Assembly (NCBI GenBank): GCA_037447655.1
Contig: JBBHKE010001236.1
Span: 197,303 to 261,302 of the forward strand
Origin: Zygnema cylindricum
Taxonomy: Eukaryota > Streptophyta > Zygnematophyceae > Zygnematales > Zygnemataceae
Direction of reading: 5' to 3'
DNA length: 64,000 nucleotides
The position numbers and the translations under genes were made by a program. Shown here one piece after another: positions 43,235-54,742 of the stretch. A model generated the notes under the pieces. The model made no database searches. It saw only the letters and a program-made list of their open reading frames with translations, and was not told the DNA's origin. Every line of letters starts with the position of its first letter. Positions within the stretch are counted from its first letter, which is position 1.

Positions 43235-44877
43235 GATGGGAGATCTAAAGATGCTCTGAGAGGTGGTAAAGGGGGTGTTCACGGCCTCAAGGGGATGTGA
43301 ATCCTCTCGTCCGGTCGTAACTCCACGAAAGCTTCCACTGCCGAAGACAACTCCACCGAGACCAAAGTTGGCTCTCTCGAGAAACAACAATAGACTCAGT
43401 AGGTAAATCTGCACCCAAACCCCTCCTGTTAGGTCCTGTTGTTTCCCCCCCTTCCTGCTGAAGACGAGGCTCTCGGCTAGGCATGATGAAAGAACGTCGG
43501 GTTGTGTGCTTCCGATAGGAGAAGTTACTAGAGCTAGTGCTTCGGCATGCGGCCCGGTCTCTAGTGTAGGAGGGGTCTGCCCGGTGAGAATCCCACTTGT
43601 CCTACGCCGAGCTTTCTAAATAAGCATCAATTCCTGTTCCCATACCTTTCTCCATTCTACCTCCAAGGCCTCCCAATCTACGGTGGCAGGTCCGGCCCCC
43701 GCCGTAGCCTGTCTCGGGATTTTAGAACCTCCACTAGCTCTTTGGCCTTTTCGACCACTTTTGTGAGATCCGCTATCCCCACCCCCGGAATTTCGAGATC
43801 ATTCGGTCTAGTCCGCCACCATCCCTCGGACAAATCTTCTGGTCCCGTACCTGGAACCTCTGGATCGGTCGGTTTGGATCGCCAGAGCCCTTCGGCAGGG
43901 CGGACACGAGTTGCTGTAAGAGCAAGTTTCTCGGTTGAGACTGACACAATAGTGGGGGACGTCTCCTCCTTGGGAAGAGGTGTGAATCTCCCCTTACTGT
44001 CACGGTGGTCAAACCTCTTTCCCCTCAATGGGTCTCGTGCTTCCCTCTCGATAACCCCTTCTCCTCTAAGAGGCCGCGAAGAGGTACGCCCCCGAGAGGG
44101 TTTGCTGGCTCCGGTGTCCTAAGAGGAAGATGGGGGAGGGCGAGAATAGGGAGCTCTATGGGACCGATCCTGCACTGACTATGAAGAGTTGCTCTCCGAA
44201 AAACTGCTCAAAATCTCCACCACCCCTCCCGCGGGTCTAACCACTCTGACTCGATGTGTCCGAGCCACTTTCTGTACCAACTCCTTCTTCACCTTCAGCT
44301 CATGGAGGTCGTGAAGGGCAAGGGGTTCTTTACGACCTGGGCGACGTGGATCCGTCAAAAACGCGTGGTCAATCTAGATCTCGGCCCGGGGAATTTTGGA
44401 TCTGGTGTGAAGCCCAACCTCCGGAAGAGGACCAAAATAAGGCTCCCTATGCGCCTGCCTCTTTTGCCGGGCCATGGCAGACACTCAGTTTCTCTCTTGG
44501 GCCTGAGCCCAGGCGTCCTTCTTTTCCTCACCATAGGCCCTAGCGACCTCCGCCAAGGAGGGGTAATGTTCGGGAGTCAGACATGGAGGAAGAGGAGGAG
44601 AAAAAGCACTAGTTGGTTCCTTAGTCGGAGAATCGAAGACAGACTCTATGGGTACAGAATCCTCTAACAACTGAGACTTTTCCTCTTGTACGACCCTCTC
44701 CTACCGACCCTGCTCTCCAAATACATTATCCAGAGTCTCTCCTCCCACCATGATGACAGATGTAACGAGAGAAATAGTATTAAATGTAACTAGAGCTCAC
44801 TTCCAAAAAGAGAGCTTCCAAAATTAAAGCTCATATCCCCTCTAATCCAAGCAGACAGGTGTGGCTTTTCAGTACTG

Positions 44878-45014
44878 TGCTTTGTCTACGGGAAGTCTAT
44901 CGCACTTGTTCCCTCAAAACCCACTATCCTGATCGAGGGGGTTTCAGTTTACCCCGGAACAGTAACTCCAAAGCAAACAGAACTCCAGCCGAAGACACAA
45001 ATGCACTACCACGT

Positions 45015-45053
<39 letters not shown>

Positions 45054-46071
45054 TGATTGGCTTTCTAGATTTAACAATATCACCTTGCCCCAGAAAAGAG
45101 AATAAAAGATAGAAAATGTGAAATGTAGCAAAGCAAGCTTAACCTACCCCAGCAATCAACGATGACAATTAGAAAAAGGCGACCCCTCTTCTGATAGTAT
45201 CGTAAAAAGGTATGGTACTCGTGCAACCATCGGTGTCCGCAGCTCGGAACCGACCAGACTCTTCTCGGTTCCAAACAGCAAAAAGTCCAAAATTACCTAA
45301 AAGGAAGATAGTGCCATCTACCCGCCCGGACTCTAATTTCCACAAAAGACAGATCTAAAACCAAAATGGCAATAGAGTCAAAACAACACAAAGATTCTCC
45401 AAAAGAAGGTTTGCTGGAATTTTTGAGGGTTTTCACAGGAGACAGTACTGAAAAGCAACCTGTCTCCTTCGACCCCAAGTGCCTTATACATCAAAGTTTG
45501 TCAAATTGCAGGTCCAAAAGTCAAAGCTACGCTATTGACCAATGAACGCCAAGCAAGTGTAATGGAACTAACATGAGACAAAATAATCCGTACTACATTC
45601 GGAGCAAAAAATTTTGCTCCGGACTGCGACTAGATCCGCGGCCGGAAGTAATTATTTGGTCCACTATTATAAGACAAAGTCCTGAAAAGGACACTAACTT
45701 GCCAGACTTTGACCTAACGTAATTAATGGACCAAAAGTCAGCTGAGACTGAACTAAATTCCTACTGATGGCTACCAACATAATCTAAATGCAAATCCGGG
45801 AAGTTACGTGGCAATCCACAATGTTCTTCTCACGGGGGCTGATGGAAACTGGTCCCATGTAACGGAATTGCAATCTTTGAGACGGTAGAACTTTCTCGTC
45901 CGGCCTCCGTTAAGCGCCAAATAAAGTGCGTTTCGCTCACTTTTGGAAATACAAGGATCTCGTCCGGCTTAGTGCACTCACTCCTTGGTACTTTAAGATC
46001 GTACAGGGTAAAAAAGGCCCGGAAATCCTTAGTGATATAAAGGTATGCCTTAAAAGCACATGAGCTTGACA
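44878..46071 (-). repeat. 5' LTR of the Gypsy element
   Basis: 1194 bp on the minus strand, TGTCAAGCTCATGTG to GACAAAGCA. It matches the 3' LTR except that segment X is missing after it. An (AT)n microsatellite lies inside. Confidence 0.82.
45016..45050. repeat. AT dinucleotide microsatellite
   Basis: About 16 AT units inside the 5' Gypsy LTR; the equivalent places in the other LTR copies are much shorter. Confidence 0.95.
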
Positions 46072-46270
46072 ATTCGCCTCCTACAAACATTATATCTCTA
46101 TATCCCTTTGTGGTATTTAAGATGCCTTGACCCCCTTTGCGTCTTCATTATAACATGTTTGAACTTGTTGGATTGGCACGTGAAGCCGGTCCAATGCGGG
46201 GTAGAATATGGAAATATCCATACTCGAGCCGCCTGTAATAAATGGGTACAGACCCGCCAGTCTCAACATC

Positions 46271-46341
46271 GAGCTGGTGGCACAGTGGTAGTGCGTTCGC
46301 AGCTGAAGTGAAAGGTCCCAGCTCCGAACCCTGGCCGGCTC
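46271..46341 (+). ncRNA. tRNA-like sequence in TRIM 5' LTR (box B degraded)
   Basis: Equivalent of 46556-46626 with changes in the T-loop region (CAGCTCCGAACC instead of CAGGTTCGAACC), so the box B is damaged. The acceptor GAGCTGG/CCGGCTC and D stem GCAC/GTGC remain. TTTT follows at 46344-46347. Confidence 0.7.
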
Positions 46342-46555
46342 AATTTTCCCAAGTGTGGGACATGCCGAATCCCGGATTTCTTGGAAATCAACATGGTATC
46401 GGAGCCAGCGGGATATCGGATGGTTTGACCGGCTTTCCCGTGAGGGGGGGTGTTGGATTGGCACGTGAAGCCGGTCCAATACGGGGTAGAATATGGAAAT
46501 ATCCATACTCGAGCCGCCCGTAATAAATGGGTACGGACCCGCCAGTCTCAACATC

Positions 46556-46626
46556 GAGCTGGTGGCACAGTGGTAGTGCGTTCGCAGCTGAAGTGAAAGG
46601 TCCCAGGTTCGAACCCTGGCCGGCTC
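46556..46626 (+). ncRNA. tRNA-like cloverleaf with Pol III signals in TRIM 3' LTR
   Basis: 71 nt fold by hand into a full cloverleaf: acceptor GAGCTGG/CCGGCTC (one G-U), D stem GCAC/GTGC, anticodon stem TTCGC/GTGAA (one G-U) with loop AGCTGAA, T stem CCAGG/CCTGG with loop TTCGAAC. Box A-like TGGCACAGTGGTAGTGCG and box B GGTTCGAACCC are present; TTTT follows at 46629. Position 33 is G instead of U, so it is unlikely to work in translation. CTG would be the anticodon triplet. It is better seen as a Pol III promoter module of the LTR. Confidence 0.75.
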
Positions 46627-46684
46627 AATTTTCCCAAGTGTGGGACATGCCGAATCCCAGATTTCTAGGAAATCTAACAGAACT

Positions 46685-47191
46685 GCTTGTTTTCAACATA
46701 TTGTTAAGAAGTAACGGATAAAACATCAAAATTTTGTAATATAATAACTTCCTTTTATACTACAATTGTCAAAATTTTGAGTCTAATTCTTCCCATGTCT
46801 ATCACATTACATTATACTATTAGACTATCAAATTTTAAAATTTTCAGTCCACCGTTCAATTTTTTTTTCTGCTGTTTTAGTTTGAGTGTTTGACAAATGC
46901 GTTCTTCTTGCAGTGTCACCAAATGACAAAGTTTCTTCTTACTTTTACCCTTTTTGATGAATTACACAACATAATAGTAAAATATAGTAGGTTTCCAAAA
47001 ATTGTTATTAGCTAACAACTTTAATCATACTAATTTGGAATAAATATAAATAGTGCACTATTTTTTGTCATCGTTTTTCGTTATTGATAATCGAACTCGC
47101 ATATCGGTACAAAATTGCCTAAAAAAAAAAACAAAAAAAATTATTTTAGTATAAACGAATTAGCGTAGACAGTACAAACTACCCTAAACAA
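46685..47191. other. AT-rich intergenic stretch
   Basis: No gene, TIR or RNA recognised between the TRIM and the next Gypsy LTR. Confidence 0.5.
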
Positions 47192-48494
47192 TGTCAAGCT
47201 CATGTGCTTTTCAGGCATACCTTTATATCACCAAGGATTTCCGAGCCCTTTTTACCATGTGCGGTCTTCAGATTGCGGAAGAGTGAGTGCACCAAGCTGG
47301 ACGAGATCCTTGTATTTCGTAAACTGAGCGGAACGTACTTTATTTGGCGCCTAACGGAGGCCGTACGACAAAGATCTACCGTCTCAAAGATTGCAATTCC
47401 GTTACATGGTACCAGTTTCCAACAGCCCCCGTGAGGGGGAACATTGCGGATTGCCACGTAACTTCCCATATTTTCATTTAGATTATGCTGGTAGCCGTCA
47501 GTAGGAATTTAGTTCAGTCTCAGCTGACTTTTGGTCCATTAATTACGTTAGGTCAAAGTCTAGCAAGTTAGTGTCATTTCTGGTCCATTAATTACGTTAG
47601 GTCAAAGTCTAGCAAGTTAGTGTCATTTTCAAGACTTTGTCTTATAATAGTGGACCAAATAATTACTTCCGGCCGCGGATCTAGTCGCAGTCCGGAGCAA
47701 AACTTTTTGCCCCGAGTGTAGTACGGATTATTTTGTCTCATGTTAGTTCCATTACACTTGCTTGTCGTTCATTGGTTAATAACGTAGCTTTGACTTTTGG
47801 ACCTGCAATTTGACAAACTTTGATATATAAGGCACTTGGGGTCGAAAGAGACAGGTTGCTTTTCAGTACTGTCTCCTGTGAAAACCCTCAAAAATTCAAG
47901 CAAACCTTCTTTAGGAGAATCTTTGTGTTGTTTTGACTCTATTGCCATTTTGGTTTTGGATATGTTTTTTGTGGAAATTAGAGTCCGGGCGGGTAGTTGG
48001 CACTATCTTCTTTTTAGGTGATTTTGGACTTTTTGCTGTTTGGAACCGAGAAGAGTCTGGTCGGTTCCGAGCTGCGGACACCAATGGTTGCAGGAGTACC
48101 ATACCTTTTTACGATACTATCAGAAGAGGGGTCGCCTTTTTCTAATTGTCATCGTTGATTGCTGGGGTAGGTTAAGCTTGCTTCGCTACATTTCACATTT
48201 TCTATCTTTTATTCTCTTTTCTGGGGCAAGGTGATATTGTTAAATCTGGAGAGCCAATCATATTTATTTATATATATCTAAGTGGTAGTGCATTTGTGTC
48301 TTCGTGTGGAGTTCTCTTTACTTAAAAGTGACCGTTCCGGAGTAAACTGAAACCCCCTGGATCAGGGCAGTGGGTTTTGAGGGAACACGTGCGATAGACT
48401 TCCCGTAGACAAAGCACTAATTTACAGGAGTCCAATGCCGTCGACTCCGAGCTGTGGGCCCTTCCCTCACGTTAATCAGGCACGCTCGAGAGCA
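47192..48494 (+). mobile_element. Gypsy LTR in opposite orientation (probably solo) with X tail
   Basis: TGTCAAGCTCATG at 47192 to GACAAAGCA at 48416 matches the Gypsy LTRs in reverse orientation. It is followed by about 78 bp similar to the end of segment X (CCGTCGACTCCGAGCTGTGGGCCC, GCACGCTCGAGAGCA, shown in part). A 49-bp tandem duplication lies at 47532-47629. No internal element sequence adjoins it. No convincing target duplication. Confidence 0.75.
47532..47629. repeat. 49-bp tandem duplication in Gypsy LTR copy
   Basis: Two units beginning TGGTCCATTAATTACG, nearly identical. Absent from the other two LTR copies. Confidence 0.93.
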
Positions 48495-48499
48495 TGCTT

Positions 48500-51400
48500 A
48501 TAGCTATCTCATTAAACATACTCAAATTGAGTTAATTTATGTTCACTATAAATGCCAAAAGTACAATAGGTGGAGGACTCTGAGGTCTTCTCCTCTGAAA
48601 CAAATGTCGACCACAAGTAATGAATGAGTCATCCAAGGAAGCAACCAAAACTAGAAACCACGCTCGTCATTGAAAAGAAATAGTCTATGCCATTTCCACG
48701 AGCATAATAAAGCTCCTTACCTTAGTAACATCAACCGCCATCGTGCAACATTTCGACACCTCTAACCCATTATTGTGTGTGAAGTAAGATTGGCCAAAAC
48801 AATGCCTCTTATGTTAATTAATAATTGCAAGAGTGTCTTGTAAAGTATGGTGGGTTTAAATCACCCTAATTCCAAATGTGGGTGTGGTATAGCTTACGAA
48901 AACTGTTGTATAAGCATACAAAAAAGCTAAGGATGGGCGAATGAGGGAGGCCCACAATAAACCAGAGAGTAGAAGTGAGCTAATTTTGTGAAACACTTAT
49001 AGTAGAAACTGTTGGCGTAGTTATCACCCAAGCATATAATAATAGGGTCGGTACAAGGGAGAAATAGGCCACAAAAAGTATTTGATGTGCCCACCCTCCC
49101 TTATCTTTGATTGCATTTATTTCCAACTCTATGGACGAGAACACGAATTTTTTTTCGCGATATTCATATTTTGGTTATGAATTAGGATCCCCTCGTCTTA
49201 GACCATTCACCTCGATCGTTGTTGTCGCCCTACTCTTATTAATCCCACATTTTTTCGGTGATTGGTCATTGAAGCCATTTATATACAACCTTGCCTTTCG
49301 TTTTATGATTATTTTTGGCCTCACCGAGGTGGCCACACGAGGGGTGTGGGGTTATGTTTTAGTGTATTTGGGATTTGTAGTACCTCCATCTAGATTGATT
49401 AACACGGTTGATCGAAACGATATTTTTACCGAAGCTTATGACTAACCCGTTAATAATCCTCAAAAAATTCCAATGCGTGCTAGCCTTTTATTTTTTGATC
49501 AACAACATATCATTTTCTTTTGATTACATTTAGTTCCTCTTTGCTTTGTGACTAAGACTCGAAAGACGCTCCGGTTGGTAGATCTTTATTTGGTCGTGCT
49601 CTTTACCAAGCCCTCCGTGATTTCTATCTTGCTTTCCCTCCTTGCCCCTGTCCATCAGTTGTGGACAACACACTTATCATCTGCTTTGTGCAACATGCTG
49701 TGCCGACCAATCAACTTTTTCAAGACTGCTTAGCAAGTCCAAAATGTGTGGTTCAAACATGTAAATGTAATGGTTGGTCACCTTTTGTCTCCTTCCTTTT
49801 TTCTCTACCCCTCATTACACCGCCATGGTATTTGGGGACATTCGTGAGTTTGAGTGTCTGTCCTGCTAGAGTATTTTGTGACCCAACTTTTATTATTTTA
49901 TCTTCATTCTGATATTTCCCATGTGGACGACTTAACCTTCTTAGCCCTTGGGGGCATTTATCGTTTGATAGTGTCGCACCTACTGCCCCTCTTACCTCAC
50001 CCACTTCTCCCCTCCTACCCCTTGTTTGTCACGTCTATTAAGGCATTCGATGATCGCTTCGACGACATTAGTTTCCGTTGGTGTTTTCTCCTTCCCGTAG
50101 TCTATTATGGTGGCTGACCGTTTTGTTCCTTCTTTAACCTCTATGATATGTTGTTTTCGCCACCCATATTTTGAAGCCAATTACGGGTTTCCAATAGATA
50201 GTGTATTATGAGGTTATTGCAACCATTCAATCAAAAGCTTCTCGAGGCTCTCCCCTCCATTTCTTCATGTATTTTTTTCTCTCTACATGAGCCTTTGTTC
50301 AAGAGCGTGGCTACTGGTTACATCTGTTATTTACTTTATGTTTCACACATTGAACCATAACCCCCAAGTTTAAGCTTGGCCTCCCTTATTCACCTTTACT
50401 TGACTCGCTCGTTTTGCTCACACAGTACGATGGCATCCATTTGCTTCATAGACACGCATGGAGAGTTGATTTAGGCACACGAGATAATGGACACTATTGT
50501 GACTATTGCACACGAGGGGGGAAACTATGTTCGCTGAGAGGTTTCACATATTATTCCTTCAGAGTAATTTTGCTCGAAGGTGCCCATCGTCTTTTTATGA
50601 CACGTTTTTGGCGAACCTTGCCTTGTTTACAACTGTTTCTGGAGCGGTTGTACACACTAGAGTGGTCACGCCAGATGTTTTTAGGAAGAAAAAGAGCGGT
50701 TTGACTTTTTCCGATGGCGGTTGAGATAGTTGGTTGTGTGGGAGTCGCTTTGGATGAGATCCTATGTGGGTCCCATTTATGTGGTCTATGTTCTTTCAAG
50801 ATGTGGGGTGCTCCCACTTATGTCCACACATGACATCTTTTTACCGTCAACGTGTATACGTGGCTTTTCAGGGAGTCCAATCTTCTAGCCTCCCTTGGCC
50901 TGCTATTGTTGTTGTGGACCGTCGAGGTGTTGTGGGACCCTCTCAGCTTGCTTTACCGAGGCTGGGAGATTTAAGGGTTTAATTTCAATAGCACTCTAAC
51001 AACTTGACGCATGGTTAGGTTTGTTTGGGTACGCTGTTTTGTTGTTGTCTTCGTGCCCCTTTTTTCAATGTCGTTTGTTGGCTTGCCCTTTTTTTGTGTG
51101 CTAGTTTCTCTCATACTGCTTTTCCTTCATAGGTTGCTTCCACCCTGTTCAGTTTTTTCAGTTTTCTTGCCTTCGTTTTCTGTCCCCGTGTACGCAGATA
51201 GTTGACCATCTTACTTTCGTGATAAAGTCGTATATCAGTTAAAGGTTATAACCTGTAATTAACCTTTCATAGCTTTGCGTTTCCACTTTGTTTAGCAAAG
51301 TAACTACACGAATTCAGTTACACCTTTTAACTAGCTGTTGTTTAGGGTTTTTTCATGTTGTACCCATGATATGGTTGATACTCCGATGGTACTCAGATGA

Positions 51401-52850
51401 TTACCATCGCAAATCAAAGATCAGTTAATTTTATGAGTCTTGTCAAATGAATTTCAGTTGGTCTATCCAGGGAATATTTGACTATCTTGGAATTTTTTTT
51501 TCGGTAGTTTTTTGTGGATGTTATTTTAAAAAGCTGGATATTTTTTCAGAAACTTGTAGAAAACATGAAATCTTATCATTTTTTACCTGTCACCTTTGTG
51601 TGGCCACAGATTATTGTAGTCTTGAACAGTTGGATGGCAGAGTGGCGAATTTTCTATGGTACTATGTCTGCAGAATGTGATAGACTTTTAAATGGGATAC
51701 CAAAGTAAGTATATCAAAGTAATGGGATATCAAAGTTGTTTCCAGGCTGCTGAAGTAGTCAGAGGGTAGCTTACAGTGTACTGATGTCTCTCGTGACACC
51801 TACAGATTCATTTTCACACTACCCATGACATGTGTGTGAAAACATTTTGAAACCTTTCAGTTTTAACTGCAGAGATGATGGTACCACATTGCTCAAGGAT
51901 TCCAAGACAACATAGTCTATCAGCTGCTGAGTGTCGTCAAATATTACATAGAAGATATTAAAAGCCATAGTAAACTCCAGAATGTGAACTAATCTACTTG
52001 ATCACCTGGAACTTGTGTCCTGCTGATAAAGTAAAAATTATGTATATTCTGTATCCTGCTCTGTTTCTTTTGTAAGTACACACTGTTGTTATTCGTCAAG
52101 ATCATGCATGAAGTGCAATTCTAATGAAAGAACTATGCCCACACACAGATAAGACACACTACCCAACCAATTGTTGGACACTGGAGGTCTTTTTACAAAG
52201 AACAAGCGCTGCGAAGATCCAACAGTCCATTCTTAGTCATGGCTGCTTGTCAACTGACAAAAAATATCAGTGCATTCACCAGGTTCAAACCAAAAATAAC
52301 CACAAGAGGACATAAAATGCCAAAACAAAACTTTGAAAGCTCTGAAACAAGGAAATAAAGTAAAATCCGTGAAGTTCACAACCTGCAGGAAACACAAATA
52401 TTGAACTTCTATCATTAAAATGTGAATTAAAATTCAAATGCTTGTACCAAGGTCTCTCTCTTAACAAAAACAAATGAATTTTGTCGTCTCAGACATTTTT
52501 ACACATACAGTGGAATCTTAATATTCTTTTGCAAACACATGCTATGGATATAAACGGGAGCAAACAAGAAACCCGAAATGAAACGATTTGTTTTTTCAAG
52601 TTGATGATGCCTTTGCTCTGCTTGTCAATATGAGAGTTCCTTTTCAAAATTCCAAGGAAACTGAAGTACGGCCAAATTTTCTGGTTCGCCTATGGACATA
52701 ATAAAACGTCTCTAGAGTTGTCTTACAAGAACCTTTTAGAACCTAATAGGAAGAACCACAGCTTTTTAAGAAAAGGGAGATCGATCCAAACATATCATCC
52801 AATGATAAATAAAACCATGGTAATGATCTTCCAATCTCAACCTTTTGCCT
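48500..52850. other. 4.3 kb without a recognised gene
   Basis: Contains several ORFs of 60-112 aa. The longest, 49107-49445 plus (112 aa), encodes a hydrophobic protein with probable membrane segments (SIVVVALLLLIPHFF, YNLAFRFMIIFGL) that I do not recognise. 50400-50980 also has a code-like look in shifted frames, possibly an old degenerate element. The part at 51.2-52.8 kb is non-coding by eye and may include the 3' UTR of the minus-strand gene at 52852. Confidence 0.45.
49107..49445 (+). CDS. Hypothetical hydrophobic protein, 112 aa
   Basis: Open frame with two or three hydrophobic stretches (about residues 36-52, 58-74, 80-94) and a polar C-terminus (NTVDRNDIFTEAYD). I do not recognise the family. 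It has no clear promoter, repeats or neighbours to help. It could be an exon of a larger gene, a TE remnant or chance. Confidence 0.2.
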   Translation: MIAFISNSMDENTNFFSRYSYFGYELGSPRLRPFTSIVVVALLLLIPHFFGDWSLKPFIYNLAFRFMIIFGLTEVATRGVWGYVLVYLGFVVPPSRLINTVDRNDIFTEAYD

Positions 52851-52851
52851 G

Positions 52852-53292
52852 TCACCTAGTATAACCATCTCCAGGCGTATCATTAATATGGTACTCTTTT
52901 CCCATAACATAGTATCCTCCAGCTGCTGGAGGAAGCGGAGGTGCAGTTTTCGTTGACTGTTCTCCAGACTCCACTGCTTCTCCTTCTGAATCCGATGGCT
53001 TTTCAACAGCAGACACCTTCTCGTGAGTAATCACGATATCTGCACGCCGAAGTTCACGAGGATAATAAGCGATACGGTAAACATTCTCAGGAAGAGCCTG
53101 CGGAACCAACACACGCCTAGGATAAGATGCAGGACATATTTCTCGGAAGGTTCCAGCTTGAACTAATGATTGCAAAAATTCTGGCGAAGATGCCGGGCCA
53201 GTTATCTTCCATGGCAGCTTAAAGAACTTGCTCGCCTCCTTTGACACCTCCTTGGCTATGCGGGAGACAGCAGCAGCTGCCTTCGAAGCCAT
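52852..53292 (-). CDS. Mitochondrial complex I subunit B14.5a/NDUFA7-like protein
   Basis: 146-aa intronless ORF. The N-terminus MASKAAAAVSRIAKEVSKEA is a basic, amphipathic helix-like stretch, then KFFKLPWKITGPASSPEF, CPASYPRRVLVPQ, ENVYRIAYYPRELRRADI and an acidic, Pro-rich tail ending GGYYVMGKEYHINDTPGD. The LPWKITGP...PEF and YYPRELRR parts resemble plant B14.5a, an accessory subunit of NADH dehydrogenase in the inner mitochondrial membrane. The C-terminal tail is longer than I expect for plants. Start: first ATG of the frame at 53292. MITE fragments lie 90-320 bp upstream. Assignment is from memory of the family, so moderate. Confidence 0.55.
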   Translation of the reverse strand: MASKAAAAVSRIAKEVSKEASKFFKLPWKITGPASSPEFLQSLVQAGTFREICPASYPRRVLVPQALPENVYRIAYYPRELRRADIVITHEKVSAVEKPSDSEGEAVESGEQSTKTAPPLPPAAGGYYVMGKEYHINDTPGDGYTR

Positions 53293-53384
53293 AGGTACAA
53301 ACTCTGCTTCCGCTCTTAGGGTTACAAGCTCACACCAGGGCTGCTCAAGAATTCTTGGTAGTCAATGCTTTATGCTGGTGTAAA

Positions 53385-53610
53385 GGTACACAGTGTATCG
53401 TTATTAGTGTGAATGTTTTTTGCCACCTTAAAAAAAGCACCTAAAGCATCTTTTTCCCGTGCACACATGTTCGATTTCTGATTGGAAACCGCCAATCGGA
53501 AGGCTAGCGTCGTACCTTTCAACATCAGCCGCCAGATTAACAATCCGACAGTTGTGCTTTTAGCAATGGGGAAAAAATCATTTACTTTACTGCCCATCGT
53601 TATTAGAGTT
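53385..53610. mobile_element. Degraded T-family MITE fragment upstream of the NDUFA7-like gene
   Basis: TACACAGTGTATCGTTATTAGTG at 53387 (first 20 bases are T-family-like) and CCCATCGTTATTAGAGT at about 53592 resemble the T-family ends but are in the same orientation. Boundaries uncertain. Confidence 0.4.
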
Positions 53611-54742
53611 TATCACTCTGATTTGAGTGAGTATTATTTGCCAATAATAATTAATTAAGTGGTTATGAATGAGCCAGACGATGAAATATAGTTTAGCGTG
53701 GCTGGTTCTGATAAAAAATAAAGCTAAGGGTACTTTCGCATGTGCTAAAGTTACAGTTATTTTCTGTCGTTTTCCTCCATAACTTTGAAAAAAACGTGAA
53801 AATCCGTTACCGTGAAACTTTATATGTGCTACAGTTTGTCGTCTAGCGCGATCTTCAGCTCAAACTTTATATAAAATCACCTCGCGAGGTGATTTTAAAT
53901 ATAGTTACATGAGGTGAGCGAATAGGCAGGTGATGTCGCACGTGTCAAAAGTTTTGACAATTTTGTGCGCGGAGTACCAAAAAAAAAACCTACCGCACGT
54001 TTGCTGCCTTGTGCGTGACTTTTTTTCCGTGCGCTTTTTTCAAACAGGGGCCGTGGATGGAGGTTTCGACCAACGGACGCCATTTCGCAAAAGCGAAGTC
54101 CGTGAAAGCGCCTCTCTCTCTCACTCTCCCACTAACGCGTCTATCTCAGAATTCTTGCAATGAAAAAAGGCAAGAAAGGTATCAAATGAAAGATATATAA
54201 AAAATATTTATTTTGGCTGTCTTTTAGCTTATTTTGGTGGCAAGTAGAGTGAGAACGGACGAAAAAACAAAATCGGGAAACCATGGCGGAATGTTTTGGA
54301 ATTAGTGACGTCGACGCTATCATAATTTGAGCGTGACGTCAAAATGTCACAAACCCTAAACATCTACAATGTCACAAGTAGCTAGACGTCTACAACCGTC
54401 GCTATTTTGTAAACGTCATCAATTGTCGCGAGTTTTGTACTCGTCTACAATCGTCACAAATTACACCCACGTCTACTCCCGTCACAATCTAAAGTTACGA
54501 TTTAATTTCTTTACATACAAATGCTCCATATTTCAAAAGTAGGCGTTTTTATGGTAGGCCTTTGGTCGACGCCTTTATCGTAAGTTGTGATATGGGCTTT
54601 TCATGTGATCTTCTTAGATCGCTACTTTGATCAACGACCGTCCGATCGTCCGAACTTGACGGTGTAAATAAACAAATTTGGTCCGAATGTTTTAATTGGT
54701 CCAAATACGTCCGAATACAATATGGGTCTTAAGGTCATATTG

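Larger units (their letters stand above)
40180..44752 (-). pseudogene. Gypsy gag with two zinc knuckles, interrupted by a solo LTR
   Basis: Starts near ATG 44752 (MVGGETLDNVFGEQ), then passes many stops and shifts: YPSLAEVARAYGEEKKDAW (44485-44670), 43678-44028, then the solo LTR, 41496-41759 (EEEKEMVDIPIFLQKIA), 41069-41416 (Ala-rich helix), and 40454-40741. Two CCHC knuckles are visible: CMNCQQPGHWWKQC (about 40600-40640) and CEACGFQGHKEAQC (about 40275-40320). A 30-bp tandem duplication (40891-40950) adds ten residues (LDNWIAGQ repeated). Boundaries with the next ORF are uncertain. Confidence 0.72.
32595..46071 (-). mobile_element. Ty3/Gypsy element encoding a DNA methyltransferase (LTR to LTR, 13.5 kb)
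   Basis: Minus-strand element with LTRs 46071-44878 and 33775-32595. Domains in order on the minus strand: gag (about 44.75-40.2 kb, two zinc knuckles), protease (39.3-38.6), C5 cytosine methyltransferase (38.58-37.44), RT (37.03-36.2), RNase H (36.16-35.5), integrase (35.47-34.1). Protease-RT-RNase H-integrase order is the Ty3/Gypsy order. A 1039-bp Copia solo LTR interrupts gag; without it the element is about 12.4 kb. No clean primer site or target duplication is found. Stops and frameshifts throughout make this copy inactive. Confidence 0.88.
46166..46679 (+). mobile_element. TRIM: 514-bp miniature LTR retrotransposon with tRNA-like LTRs
   Basis: LTRs 46166-46393 (228 bp) and 46451-46679 (229 bp), both TGTTGGATTGGCACG to AACA, flanked by the 5-bp target duplication GAACT (46161-46165 and 46680-46684). 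The 57-bp internal part is only a primer site TGGTATCGGAGCC (46394-46406, complementary to the 3' end of plant initiator tRNA-Met with one mismatch) and a purine tract TGAGGGGGGG (46441-46450). No coding capacity. Each LTR holds a tRNA-like cloverleaf, reminiscent of Cassandra TRIMs, whose LTRs carry 5S rRNA sequence. Confidence 0.93.

Noticed and set aside
46166-46679. Tandem tRNA genes or a tRNA-derived SINE
   Set aside because: TG...CA ends, primer site, purine tract and a 5-bp duplication outside both repeats show a TRIM; the tRNA-like part is internal to each LTR.
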